From: CAZTDD01 sp964612675 | Lineage (GTDB): Bacteria; Hinthialibacterota; Hinthialibacteria; Hinthialibacterales; JAKPRU01 | Assembly (NCBI GenBank): GCA_964612675.1 | Contig: CAZTDD010000137.1 | Span: 1 to 17,916, forward strand | Direction: 5' to 3' | Length of the DNA stretch: 17,916 bases | In this document: positions 1-7,614 of the stretch, piece by piece | Position numbering within the stretch: position 1 is the stretch's first letter | Layout of the letters: each line of letters begins with the position of its first letter | Program-made: the position numbers and the translations under genes | The notes under the pieces: model-generated | Seen by the model: only the letters and a program-made list of their open reading frames with translations | Databases searched by the model: none | What the model was told of the DNA's origin: nothing

Positions 1-306
1 TCCCAGAGGGAGAGGGAGAAGAACTCTCCCGACTTTTTGCGACGCCATCAGAACTTGTGGGACCTTCTTCCCGCAATCTGTAGCCGAGAGATTCAAGGCC
101 CCCGGGAGACGGCACTGCTGCAATCGTACGTCACTGCACCGCTGAAGGACCGCTGAAGAATCTCGGAAGGAGCGGTTCGAGCTCTCGTTGCGAAAAGGGT
201 CTTCAAGAGGGTCCACACGGAATAGAAATGTGCTAGTATCCTAGCGTGTTCACTGAGCGATGGCCAAACACGTGTTCCGAGCCAGATGTACGGAGTTGAG
301 ACCACG
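1..306. other. Left-edge intergenic region, no gene recognised
   Basis: I see no convincing reading frame here. The only long frame is antisense and runs into the pseudopilin gene. The region holds a G/C-rich hairpin near the left edge (listed separately). A weak promoter-like pair lies upstream of the pseudopilin: TCCACA at 212-217 and TAGTAT at 234-239, 16 bases apart, each matching 4 of 6 consensus bases. That is too weak to call. The pseudopilin promoter should lie somewhere in this stretch. Confidence 0.5.
8..37 (+). terminator. Possible rho-independent terminator of an upstream gene outside the window
   Basis: GGGAGAG (8-14) can pair perfectly with CTCTCCC (24-30) across a 9-base loop, followed three bases later by TTTTT (33-37). 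This fits a weak intrinsic terminator for a gene to the left. The purine-rich start could equally be a low-complexity repeat edge, and the upstream gene cannot be seen. Confidence 0.3.
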
Positions 307-888
307 ATGAAAAAGACCAACCACGGATTCACCCTAATCGAGCTGCTGATCGTCGTCGCGATTATCGGTATCCTTGCGGCAATCGCCGTGCCGAATTTCC
401 TCAACGCGCAAATGAAGGCGAAAGTCACACGCACGTATGCCGATCTCAAGGCCATTTATAACGCCATGGAGATGTACCGCATCGACAACAATACGTATGT
501 CCCCGACTATGACAGCGGCGGCGTACCCGGCGTTTCGATCTCAATGAATGAAGCGTTGACCTACGCAAAGCTCACGTCGCCGATTTCCTATCTGGGTTCG
601 GTACCGCTGGATCCGTTCTTTATCGGAGGCGTGGCGCGGCAGGGGCATCCAAAGGCGGAGCCGTATTTCCAATACGCGGGGCCGCATAGTGGGGTCGAGA
701 GTCCCCGTCCGGAGTGGCAACCGAGCGGTACGATCTACACAATTACCAGCCTCGGTCCCGATAAAGAGGACCAGGCGGGATGGAGTTATCCGCACGATAA
801 GGCCTATTCAATCGTTTACAGCATGTCCAACGGCCTTACATCGAAGGGCGACATCTACATGTCGAATCGTGGACTGATAACCGACTGA
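307..888 (+). CDS. Type II secretion / type IV pilus-like pseudopilin
   Basis: A 193-residue protein with a short basic leader (MKKTNHG) and a class III signal peptide. Predicted prepilin peptidase cleavage is between G7 and F8, with the conserved Glu at mature position 5 (E12) and a hydrophobic helix FTLIELLIVVAIIGILAAIA. The C-terminal part (about 45-193) is the soluble domain, with a segment, YADLKAIYNAMEMYRIDNN, typical of major-pseudopilin-like (GspG/PilE-type) proteins in environmental Gram-negative phyla. I chose the ATG at 307 over the in-frame ATG at 286 because prepilin leaders are short and charged. A GGAG lies 11 bases upstream, so the ribosome site is only fair. There is no secretion gene beside it, so it is probably one of many orphan pseudopilins exported through a system encoded elsewhere. 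The fold is certain; the machine it serves is unknown. Confidence 0.93.
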   Translation: MKKTNHGFTLIELLIVVAIIGILAAIAVPNFLNAQMKAKVTRTYADLKAIYNAMEMYRIDNNTYVPDYDSGGVPGVSISMNEALTYAKLTSPISYLGSVPLDPFFIGGVARQGHPKAEPYFQYAGPHSGVESPRPEWQPSGTIYTITSLGPDKEDQAGWSYPHDKAYSIVYSMSNGLTSKGDIYMSNRGLITD

Positions 889-994
889 CACTCGTTCGAA
901 TAGTCACAGGAGCGCACACAAACGATGCGCTGTCCGAAAACAGGTCTTTCCGGTTCTTTTTCTCGGGCACCGCCGGACAGTCTTTTCGACATTT

Positions 995-1037
995 GTTGCC
1001 CAAAAAAGCGGGACAGTTGCCCAAAAAGCGGTTGACA
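995..1037 (+). repeat. Tandem direct repeat, two copies of about 21 bp
   Basis: Copy 1 (995-1015) reads GTTGCCCAAAAAAGCGG then GACA. Copy 2 (1016-1037) reads GTTGCCCAAAAAGCGG then TTGACA. They differ by one A in the A-run and two inserted T bases near the end. The insertion creates a perfect TTGACA in the second copy. It could be an operator, a replication-slippage duplication, or the remnant of a dispersed element. Confidence 0.7.
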
Positions 1038-1061
1038 GCGAAACCCTATCTGGAGGACAAT
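1032..1061 (+). promoter_or_regulatory. Candidate sigma-70-type promoter for the histidine kinase operon
   Basis: A perfect -35 hexamer TTGACA (1032-1037) is followed 18 bases later by GACAAT (1056-1061), which matches TATAAT at 4 of 6 positions. Transcription would start near 1068 and give a leader of about 90 bases carrying the hairpin at 1087-1102. The -10 is weak, so this is a suggestion only. Confidence 0.3.
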
Positions 1062-1086
1062 CCCAGGAGAGGCGCGTTTAAGGGGA

Positions 1087-1102
1087 CGGTGGGCGACCAC
1101 CG
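1087..1102 (+). other. Perfect hairpin with GCGA tetraloop in the kinase leader
   Basis: CGGTGG (1087-1092), loop GCGA (1093-1096), CCACCG (1097-1102). The loop is of the stable GNRA class. An alternative longer pairing GGACG (1084-1088) with CGTCC (1114-1118) would compete with part of this stem, so two mutually exclusive folds are possible. Function unknown. Confidence 0.4.
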
Positions 1103-1157
1103 AACGAGCAAATCGTCCAAAGGCTGATATCCAGGCCGTAAATACTTATAAAACAAG

Positions 1158-3290
1158 ATGGGAATCACAATGCCAGAAGATTCCCCTGGACAAGTCAACG
1201 GTAACGAGGAACTCGCAGAACACCGTCCCCATGCCGTTCAGGCAGAGACAAGTTCATCCCGCCAAACTGACCTTCTTCGCCGTCGTGGAGAACAAGAGGC
1301 TCTCTTTCTAAATCGCTTGAGGATTCTGCATGAAGTATCCAATGAACTATCGCGCAGGAACTCTGTAGATGACTTATGCCGATCGGCCATTAGCCTGGGG
1401 CGGGAACGTCTCGGCTTCGACCGGTTGGGATTGTGGTTGCTGGAGGAGTCTGAGTCCGGCCAAATTCGAGGCACTTTCGGAACTGACGAGAACGGAGAAC
1501 TTCGTGACGAACGTGACCGCGTCGTTCCTGTCCATGCCCACAAATGGATCCAGCAGATGTGTTCCGAGAAGCCTCCATTTCTGTACTTCGAAAGTGCGCC
1601 CGTACACGACCATTTGCAACAAGCCGTCGGTGAAGGAAGTTCGGTACTCGCAGGAATCTGGGATGCCGAACGATTCATCGGCTTTCTCACTATGGATAAC
1701 CTGCTTCAAAAGGCCCCCATTACGACGGAAGACTGTCAGCTGCTCAGTTTGTACGCGTTGAGCATCGGAAGACTATACTCATTGAAGTGTGCCGAACAGG
1801 CTCTAAAGAAAAGTGAAGAACGCTATCGAACCATCGTTGAGAAAATGAACGACGGTCTTGTAGTGGTGGACGAACATTTCGTCATTACTTTCGTGAATGA
1901 CAAGTTGTGCCGGATGGTCGGATACAGTCGGGACGAGCTGTTGGGACGACGTGTTGAAGATCTTCAAGAAGAACATAATCGTCGAGCGATAAAGGCGGAA
2001 TTTGAGAAGCGGCGATCTGGGTCGGAAACTCCTTACGAAATCGAATATATGCGCAAAGACAAGCGCCGGGCGTTCGCCATCGTGTCTCCGACGCCGATAT
2101 TCGATGAAGACGGGACTTTTCGAGGGAGCATCAGTGTCATCACCGATATCACACAACGGAAACGAACGGAGACCGCGCTTCGCCAAAACGAGGAACGGGT
2201 TCGTCTTTTGGCGGAGAATATCCCTGTTCTTGTATATCTATGCAAGCAGAAAACCCAGCAGACGGTGCTATACCTCAATGATGAGGCGGAACGCCTCACG
2301 GGCTACTCAAAAGAGCTGTTTCTGAAGGGAGAACTGAATCTTATCGATCTTTGCCATCCTGACAACAAGGATCGTGTTCTCAACGAAATCGAACAGGCCG
2401 TCGATGCTCGCCAACCGTTCCACACAACCCACCTGCTGAGGCATCGATCCGGGGAATGGCGCTGCGTAGATGAGGTAGGCGTTGGAGTGTTCCGGGATGA
2501 GAAACTGGTCTACATAGAAGGGTTTATGAAAGACATTACGGAGAAAAAGAAAGCCGAGGAAAAGCTTCAAAATGCCCATCGACAAGTCTTGGAGGCGAAT
2601 GAGGAGCTTTCTCAGTATGCACATGCCGTCTCTCACGATCTGAAAGCTCCTTTGCGGGCGATCCAAAACTACGCCGAATTTCTGTATGAAGATTTGTCCG
2701 AGAGCATCACAAATGAACAGAAGCAGTATCTGGAGGGGTTGTGTCGTGCAGCGCGTGAAGGACGGATGCTGGTGGACGATCTGTTACACCTCTGCCGTCT
2801 CGACCGCGTGGCCAGGCAGGATCGGCGACTGGACATGAGAACTTTCATGCAGGATTTGCTTTCCTGCCTTGACCTTCCCGAGGATGCCGAGATCGTCGTT
2901 GGGGACGAGTGGCCGGTAATCGAAGCCCAGGAAATGCTCGTTCGGCAAATCTTCCAGAACTTGATCGAGAACGGGGTCAAATTCAATCGGTCCAATCCAA
3001 ACCGAGTCGAACTCGGCTGGAATCGCCAAAACGAGGAGGAAATCGAGTTTTGGATACAAGACAATGGAATCGGCATCGATCCCAAGTATAATGAGTATAT
3101 CTTTGGTGTTTGTCAGCGCCTTCATACACAAAAAGAGTATGAAGGCACGGGAATGGGGTTGGCTGTTGTCAAGAAGGCGGTAGGCAAGCTCGGTGGCACC
3201 GTCCGCTGCGATTCGGTGCCGGGCCACGGAAGCATCTTCTCGATCTGTCTTCCCAAATGGCGAAGGAAGGATGGGCATGACAAACAATGA
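1158..3290 (+). CDS. Soluble GAF-PAS-PAS hybrid sensor histidine kinase
   Basis: A 710-residue kinase with no signal peptide or membrane segment, so it should sense an internal or diffusible cue. Domains in order: a GAF-like domain (about 50-210), PAS 1 with PAC (about 220-337, ending SVITDITQRK), PAS 2 of PAS_3 type (about 345-465, ending FMKDITEKKK), a coiled-coil linker, HisKA (about 483-550) with the H box AVSHDLKAPLR and phospho-acceptor H493, then HATPase_c with the N box NLIENGVKFN (601-610), G1 box DNGIGI (635-640) and G2 box GTGMGLAV (663-670). All catalytic boxes look intact. It overlaps the response regulator by 14 bp, so the two are a translationally coupled pair. The start is uncertain: ATG 1158 has no clear ribosome site, and ATG 1170 has a weak GGGA before it. 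The ligand cannot be deduced; no haem or bilin signature was recognised. Confidence 0.95.
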   Translation: MGITMPEDSPGQVNGNEELAEHRPHAVQAETSSSRQTDLLRRRGEQEALFLNRLRILHEVSNELSRRNSVDDLCRSAISLGRERLGFDRLGLWLLEESESGQIRGTFGTDENGELRDERDRVVPVHAHKWIQQMCSEKPPFLYFESAPVHDHLQQAVGEGSSVLAGIWDAERFIGFLTMDNLLQKAPITTEDCQLLSLYALSIGRLYSLKCAEQALKKSEERYRTIVEKMNDGLVVVDEHFVITFVNDKLCRMVGYSRDELLGRRVEDLQEEHNRRAIKAEFEKRRSGSETPYEIEYMRKDKRRAFAIVSPTPIFDEDGTFRGSISVITDITQRKRTETALRQNEERVRLLAENIPVLVYLCKQKTQQTVLYLNDEAERLTGYSKELFLKGELNLIDLCHPDNKDRVLNEIEQAVDARQPFHTTHLLRHRSGEWRCVDEVGVGVFRDEKLVYIEGFMKDITEKKKAEEKLQNAHRQVLEANEELSQYAHAVSHDLKAPLRAIQNYAEFLYEDLSESITNEQKQYLEGLCRAAREGRMLVDDLLHLCRLDRVARQDRRLDMRTFMQDLLSCLDLPEDAEIVVGDEWPVIEAQEMLVRQIFQNLIENGVKFNRSNPNRVELGWNRQNEEEIEFWIQDNGIGIDPKYNEYIFGVCQRLHTQKEYEGTGMGLAVVKKAVGKLGGTVRCDSVPGHGSIFSICLPKWRRKDGHDKQ

Positions 3291-3723
3291 AACATTTGCG
3301 GTTCTCGTTGTAGACGACAACGAAGACGACCTCATGGCGATCAGAAGAACCTGGGAACGATGCGGAATCTCGCACCCTCTCAAAATCGTGCAAAGCGGGG
3401 AGGAATGTCTCGATTATCTGTATAAGCGAGGGACCTACGAAACACCCGGTACCGCGCCGCGGCCCGGACTCATTCTTCTGGACATCAAAATGCCGCGGGT
3501 CAACGGACTGGACGTACTCAGACAAATCCGAGAGGACGAACATCTGCGAAGGTTGCCTGTTGTCGTCCTGACAACCTCACGTGCGACGGACGACTGTTTC
3601 GACAGTTACGACCTGGGTTCAAATGCTTACTTTGTGAAGCCCATTGGGTTTCGTGAATTCTCGGAATGTATCACCGCCATCGTCCGGTTTTGGGAGCTGG
3701 CGGTCATTCCATCGGAAAAATAG
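3277..3723 (+). CDS. Rcp1-type single-domain response regulator
   Basis: A 148-residue CheY-like receiver with no output domain. The acidic pair D13-D14 (VLVVDDNEDD), phospho-acceptor D69 (LILLDIKMPRVNGLDVL), T100 (VVVLTTS) and K121 (YFVKPI) form the full active site. The long loop before the phospho-site strand (GTYETPGTAPRPGLILLD) and the EDD motif are typical of regulators paired with PAS or phytochrome kinases. I chose ATG 3277 because GGAAGG (3265-3270) sits six bases upstream; ATG 3271 is too close to it. The gene begins inside the last codons of the kinase, which makes that kinase its obvious partner. With no DNA-binding domain it should act by protein contact or pass phosphate to a further relay protein. 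Confidence 0.93.
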   Translation: MTNNETFAVLVVDDNEDDLMAIRRTWERCGISHPLKIVQSGEECLDYLYKRGTYETPGTAPRPGLILLDIKMPRVNGLDVLRQIREDEHLRRLPVVVLTTSRATDDCFDSYDLGSNAYFVKPIGFREFSECITAIVRFWELAVIPSEK

Positions 3724-3788
3724 AAGAGAAAAATCCCGGCCTCATCCACAGCGAATTGCGCTGGGATGTTGCCACCAGGAGCCTTATT

Positions 3789-4856
3789 ATGGAAACTCTT
3801 AACCGTCGCCGATTCGTCCAATGGTCTGCTCTCGGTTTGGCTGGCGCCGCACTCGGCGGAGCGCACAGAACGGCGACCGCTGCCGGCGAAAAAGCGGAAA
3901 CAGTGTCGAATGGAATCAAGAAATTCATCTGCTCGGTGGCCAACGACGACGGCTCATTCCGACCCGGGGTGGATCCCGATTACAAGGGTAATTCAGACAC
4001 GCGTCTCTCGGGGATTGCCGCACCGGCATACGCTGTTATGATCGCGGAAACCTTCGGGTGGTCCCTTCCCGACCCGGAAGCAACAAGAGAATTCTTCCTG
4101 TCGCTCCAGAAACCGGATGGCGCATTTATCCCTCACTCGGGATCGCTGGACCCGCATTCTCCCCACGCAAGACTGTACAATACAGCCCAGAGCCTTGTGG
4201 CGCTCCATTTTCTCGGAGCGGAGCCAAAACACGACGCGGAACCCGTGATCCGCTCTTTCCTGAACAACAGCGTTCTGGAGGAATTGCCTCTGTATACAAC
4301 GAGTTTCTTTCCCTACTTCTATAACGCACTTGGGAAACCGATGCCGAGAGACCTCGATCGTCGCATCCGCGCTCACATTAAAAAGAACCAAGGCGAAGAC
4401 GGCTATATCGCCGACCATGTCGCATCAACCTTCCATGCCGCTCACTACTATCGGCTCGCTGGAGATCCGACACCAAAAGCCGAGGAAATGGTGGAACGGG
4501 TCCTCCGAGACCAAAAAGAAGACGGTTCTTGGCACCTTCATCCGCCCGACTGGGATGTTCATGCTTCATACGACGCCCTGTTCATACTTCGACAGCTCGG
4601 AGATCCAAAGGATAAGAGAATCAAGGGCGCATACGAGAAAGCCGTTCAGTATGTTTTAACGTGCCAAAATGAGGATGGCGGTTTCGGTCACTATCCCGGT
4701 AAAACGTCGGATGTTGACGCGGTTTTCTTCCAGGCGGGAACCTTGGCTCAGGCGGGATTCCTCGCGATGAATCCACATCTGAAGGACGAAGAAATGCTGG
4801 GATGGGGGCACGCAATGAAACCGGGTAAGAAATACTCGTGCCTCGCCGAGAAATAA
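3789..4856 (+). CDS. Tat-exported prenyltransferase / squalene-cyclase-fold protein
   Basis: A 355-residue protein starting METLNRRRFVQWSALG, a twin-arginine signal with an alanine-rich hydrophobic core to about residue 32. The mature part is an alpha-alpha barrel of the terpenoid cyclase/prenyltransferase class, shown by repeated Asp-Gly turns: ANDDGSF (51-57), LQKPDGAF (106-113), NQGEDGYI (200-207), DQKEDGSW (241-248) and CQNEDGGF (292-299). A class II cyclase DxDD acid motif is not evident: the nearest segment reads TSDVDAVFFQ (306-315). I also cannot trace a complete set of zinc ligands for a protein prenyltransferase. It is therefore better read as a periplasmic toroid of unknown substrate than as a true squalene-hopene cyclase. 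AGGAG lies 8 bases before the ATG. It follows the response regulator by 65 bases on the same strand and may be co-transcribed. Confidence 0.88.
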   Translation: METLNRRRFVQWSALGLAGAALGGAHRTATAAGEKAETVSNGIKKFICSVANDDGSFRPGVDPDYKGNSDTRLSGIAAPAYAVMIAETFGWSLPDPEATREFFLSLQKPDGAFIPHSGSLDPHSPHARLYNTAQSLVALHFLGAEPKHDAEPVIRSFLNNSVLEELPLYTTSFFPYFYNALGKPMPRDLDRRIRAHIKKNQGEDGYIADHVASTFHAAHYYRLAGDPTPKAEEMVERVLRDQKEDGSWHLHPPDWDVHASYDALFILRQLGDPKDKRIKGAYEKAVQYVLTCQNEDGGFGHYPGKTSDVDAVFFQAGTLAQAGFLAMNPHLKDEEMLGWGHAMKPGKKYSCLAEK

Positions 4857-4874
4857 GTGGGCTACGGGCTTACG

Positions 4875-5369
4875 TCACATTGTATCCCGTATTCTATCGA
4901 CCATACGTGCGCCGCGTTCGTCGCTCAGCGGAAGAAGTTCCAGTTCGCCCGCGTCGAAATAGGGCATGTAGGTCAATCGTGCCTCGAAATAGGCCGACTC
5001 GCCCGCCTGAATCTCGAACTCAGTTTCAGCCCGATCGATACCGGAACCGGCCGCTTTCTCGCAAACAAGACGGTGCGATCCAGGTGCTACGGGCAATTCA
5101 ACAAACTTGTCCTCCGCTTTCAGCATCCCGATAATGTCCCCATCGACTCGTATCGAATAACTGAAGGACGGAGGATGTTCGTCGTTGCGGATGATTGTTA
5201 GGGTGGGTTGATCCGATTCTGACTCGTCAGACGGATGGGAGGGTGTAATCTTCCTCTCCGCGCTCGGTTGATTGTCGTGGTGTATAGTGAAACGGGGCAT
5301 CTTGATTTCGTTTAGTGAGCAGGAGACTACCCCAAAACACAGAAAAACCAGAAAGAATCGTCTATACAT
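4875..5369 (-). CDS. Small lipoprotein, DUF2846-like
   Basis: A 164-residue protein with a basic start (MYRRFF), a hydrophobic core and a lipobox VVSC with C17 as the lipidated cysteine. Residues 18-55 are hydrophilic and rich in Ser, Asp and Glu, likely a linker. Residues 55-145 form a beta-rich domain: SYSIRVDGDIIGML, then FVELPVAPGSHRLVCE, then EFEIQAGESAYFEARLTY. This pattern of a bound value, a G-H turn and a closing strand resembles the DUF2846 or PEGA-like fold. The ribosome site AAGGA is five bases before the ATG. It converges with the cyclase-like gene (18-bp gap) and lies 140 bp beyond the end of the sigma/anti-sigma operon, so it probably has its own promoter. Family placement is tentative; export and lipidation are well supported. 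Confidence 0.82.
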   Translation of the reverse strand: MYRRFFLVFLCFGVVSCSLNEIKMPRFTIHHDNQPSAERKITPSHPSDESESDQPTLTIIRNDEHPPSFSYSIRVDGDIIGMLKAEDKFVELPVAPGSHRLVCEKAAGSGIDRAETEFEIQAGESAYFEARLTYMPYFDAGELELLPLSDERGARMVDRIRDTM

Positions 5370-5509
5370 TTCGTCCTTCCCTTCCTCGGTCGTACTATTT
5401 CATCTCGTTCAACGGCTGCGGCGGTATTCTCCGATAGAATACCGCCGAGATGGGAGCTTATCATACACAGAAGAAAACAGACAGCAGACCTGTCGCTCAA
5501 TACGGATGT
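5370..5509. other. Intergenic region with a 12-bp perfect palindrome
   Basis: CGGCGGTATTCT (5419-5430) pairs perfectly with AGAATACCGCCG (5436-5447) around a five-base loop, ccgat. Neither side is followed by a T-run, so it is not a standard intrinsic terminator. It sits about 63 bases beyond the stop of the propeller lipoprotein and about 50 bases before the next start on the same strand. It may stabilise the 3' end of the operon mRNA, act as an operator for the small lipoprotein, or be a dispersed palindrome. Confidence 0.6.
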
Positions 5510-7612
5510 CTATTCGCCGGCGGGTTCAAGGCAGGCTGCATACCCTCGAATCACAAAATTGCCATTCGCCTGAGGGTTCTTCTTGACTTGCTCGGCGGTG
5601 TTCTGTGAACCGAACGCATCGGCCACATCGCACACCGGGGTTCCGTCCGATTCAGAAACGCGGGGGCGTTCTGTTTTTTCATACATTTCGATTCCCCCTT
5701 TGAACGTGCAGACCTGTACAAAAACCTTCTGCTTCCCCAAAAGGTCGAGCACCTCGCGTGAGAATGAAACCACGATGGAATTCGAATCTTCCCGGATGAT
5801 GTCCAACATATCGAAGTGCGGATAGAGAGGTTCCTTGAATCCCGAGGCGGAAAAATGGCTGATTACTTCGCCCTTATCGTTGACAATTTCAACATCGTAT
5901 CGGCTATCCTTGCCGTGAGCGAACCAGTGACGGATCGCGACTTGCCTTTCCGCACCGCGCTCCCATTCCGTCACGGGGGTGATACGGCGAAGACCGTGAT
6001 CCGGTGAATCATAATCAAACAGGATTAACGTGTCCTGAAACGTCAACCCAGTGAGGTCTTCCGGCGAACCGTAATCGATCTTCAAATACAGGTTTTTGGG
6101 AGACCATCTCGCGGAAAGCCCTCGCAGATCGCGGGTCAGATCGGTATTGAATTCAAAACGTTCCTTTGAAGCTTCTGTTCCGTACGTTTGAATCCAGTCC
6201 TCCGATGGGTCGCCCGCAACCTCGAAGACCTCGTTCCAAATTCGGGGACGCGCCCGGCTGCGAAGATCGGGGTCGTCAACGTTCTTCAGTGCTGAAAATG
6301 CTTTGTCCAAATTCGTGTAAGCGGGTTGTAGATACAATAGGGTAATGTAGAAATAAGCCGTATCGTGGAACCGAGTATCGGGATAACGTCGGAGAAGGTC
6401 GCGATAGGTCTCTATCGCCATAGAAAACTCCCCGGTTTGCATGAAAGCCTCCCCGGCCGCGAACAAACGTTCTTCTTCATCGCGCCATACGACAGTCGTC
6501 TTCCCGCTCGCGAGTTCCACAATGCGGAACGTTGCTCCGTCCGCATCCGGATACGGAGAAACGTAAGCGATTCGATTCCCGTCAGGTGAGAAAACCGGGT
6601 AAGTCGCCCACAAAGGCTCGCCCGTTACGACCGTTGTCTCACCGGAGTCAATATCCACCACCGCAATTTGTATTGTCTGCTCATCGGGTCCACGATCATC
6701 GACTTCTATACCAACTTGTACGTCTTCCGCTCCTTGCAAAGCCTTCTTGAACGTCTTCTCCAACTGCTTTGCGCTCATTAGCGGCTGCGTACCCTGAAGA
6801 ACTGTGGAGACGGCAAGCCGGTTTCCCCGCGGACTCAATGAAGGAGGAACCCACGGGTGAACAGAATGACAGAGCGCTCGCCGTGTCCCGGTATCAACCC
6901 TGTGAAGAATTAAATCTCCCGCTTCATCGTCAGTTTCCTCTTTGGCCTCGATATAGGCAATGCTTTCAATATTGTCGATCCAGAGAGGCCAGAACAATTT
7001 GGTCTTCGGTTCGGGCTGATAAATAATCTGTGTGGCCCCTGCAACCGTATCGTACGCGCACAAAGTAAACTGATCTTCATCTTCAGTCACGTACGCAATT
7101 TGAGTTCCGGCATCATTGATCCTCGGCCAATGAACCTCTCCCTGGTTGACAAAGAGGATTTCCTTCCGTTCGGGATGTTTCAAACTCACGCTGCGGACGG
7201 CAAAGGAGTCGGTCGCGCCGGCAACGTCGGCAACATAGAGATATTCACCGTCACTGGAAATATCGTAGTCCGTCGGGGAGACGTCTTTCGCGATTTCGAT
7301 CTTGTTCTCCGAGGTAGGATCGTAAAGAACGAGATTGAGTGAATCGGAATTGTCGGACTCAATACCCACAAGAATCTTGTTCTCGTCGGGAAGATACTTG
7401 CAGGCTTTTGCAGATTCCGATAATACGCGGCGTGCTCGCTTTGTTTGCGTATCCCACAGCCAGAGATGGCTGTCACCCGATCCGACAAAGGCAAGATACC
7501 GTCCGTCCGGACTCCACGAGTGATCGTTTGGGTAGAACTCGATACAGCCGGTAAACATCAAACCGACCAGGGCAACCGATAGATATGCGTAACGATGGAG
7601 TCTTCTAGTCAT
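5510..7612 (-). CDS. Six-blade TolB-like propeller lipoprotein with TPR-like hairpin and C-terminal CBM9/DOMON-like domain
   Basis: A 700-residue exported protein. The N-terminus MTRRLHRYAYLSVALVGLMF leads to a lipobox FTGC with C23; Phe at -3 is non-standard. WD40-like/PD40 motifs recur: HSWSPDGRYLAFVG (31-44), DYDISSDGEYLYVAD (115-129), HWPRINDAGTQIAYV (161-175), WPLWIDNIESIAYI (208-221), PPSLSPRGNRLAVST (256-270) and YPVFSPDGNRIAYVS (338-352), suggesting six blades. A TPR-like pair follows (385-445, AIETYRDLLRRYPDT). The last 230 residues hold a beta-rich module (RGLSARWSPKNLYLKIDYG, 497-515) like the carbohydrate-binding CBM9/DOMON-like sandwich. I chose ATG 7612 because GGAAGGATC precedes it and the signal follows at once. 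The gene starts two bases after the anti-sigma stop and is the third gene of the operon. A surface or periplasmic sensor that informs the anti-sigma factor is inference. Confidence 0.85.
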   Translation of the reverse strand: MTRRLHRYAYLSVALVGLMFTGCIEFYPNDHSWSPDGRYLAFVGSGDSHLWLWDTQTKRARRVLSESAKACKYLPDENKILVGIESDNSDSLNLVLYDPTSENKIEIAKDVSPTDYDISSDGEYLYVADVAGATDSFAVRSVSLKHPERKEILFVNQGEVHWPRINDAGTQIAYVTEDEDQFTLCAYDTVAGATQIIYQPEPKTKLFWPLWIDNIESIAYIEAKEETDDEAGDLILHRVDTGTRRALCHSVHPWVPPSLSPRGNRLAVSTVLQGTQPLMSAKQLEKTFKKALQGAEDVQVGIEVDDRGPDEQTIQIAVVDIDSGETTVVTGEPLWATYPVFSPDGNRIAYVSPYPDADGATFRIVELASGKTTVVWRDEEERLFAAGEAFMQTGEFSMAIETYRDLLRRYPDTRFHDTAYFYITLLYLQPAYTNLDKAFSALKNVDDPDLRSRARPRIWNEVFEVAGDPSEDWIQTYGTEASKERFEFNTDLTRDLRGLSARWSPKNLYLKIDYGSPEDLTGLTFQDTLILFDYDSPDHGLRRITPVTEWERGAERQVAIRHWFAHGKDSRYDVEIVNDKGEVISHFSASGFKEPLYPHFDMLDIIREDSNSIVVSFSREVLDLLGKQKVFVQVCTFKGGIEMYEKTERPRVSESDGTPVCDVADAFGSQNTAEQVKKNPQANGNFVIRGYAACLEPAGE

Positions 7613-7614
7613 GT

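Larger units (their letters stand above)
889..1157 (+). other. Intergenic leader upstream of the histidine kinase
   Basis: This 269-base gap has several structures but no gene. CTGTCCG (930-936) can pair with CGGACAG (974-980) across a 37-base loop. It is followed by a tandem repeat (995-1037), a TTGACA box (1032-1037), a perfect hairpin (1087-1102) and an imperfect stem GGCTG/CAGGCC (1122-1137). The last 17 bases before the kinase ATG are A/T rich and contain no Shine-Dalgarno sequence. I recognise no known riboswitch family. Confidence 0.5.

Noticed and set aside
93..455. 120-residue minus-strand frame at the left edge
   Set aside because: It is antisense to the pseudopilin leader and has no recognisable features.
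995..1037. CRISPR array
   Set aside because: Only two adjoining copies without spacers and no cas genes; it is a tandem duplication.
1069..1157. Known riboswitch (for example c-di-GMP type) in the kinase leader
   Set aside because: A few short motifs (GCAAA, GNRA loop) are present, but the order and stems do not fit the GEMM-I consensus or any other family I can recall.
3193..3276. Longer start for the response regulator
   Set aside because: The extension would be encoded within the kinase gene, has no ribosome site and adds an unstructured segment before the receiver fold.
2784..3383. 199-residue minus-strand frame over the kinase
   Set aside because: Antisense to the HATPase domain, whose N, G1 and G2 boxes are intact on the plus strand.
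3789..4856. Squalene-hopene cyclase
   Set aside because: The protein is about half the usual cyclase length, is Tat-exported and shows no DxDD acid motif, so only the fold is claimed.
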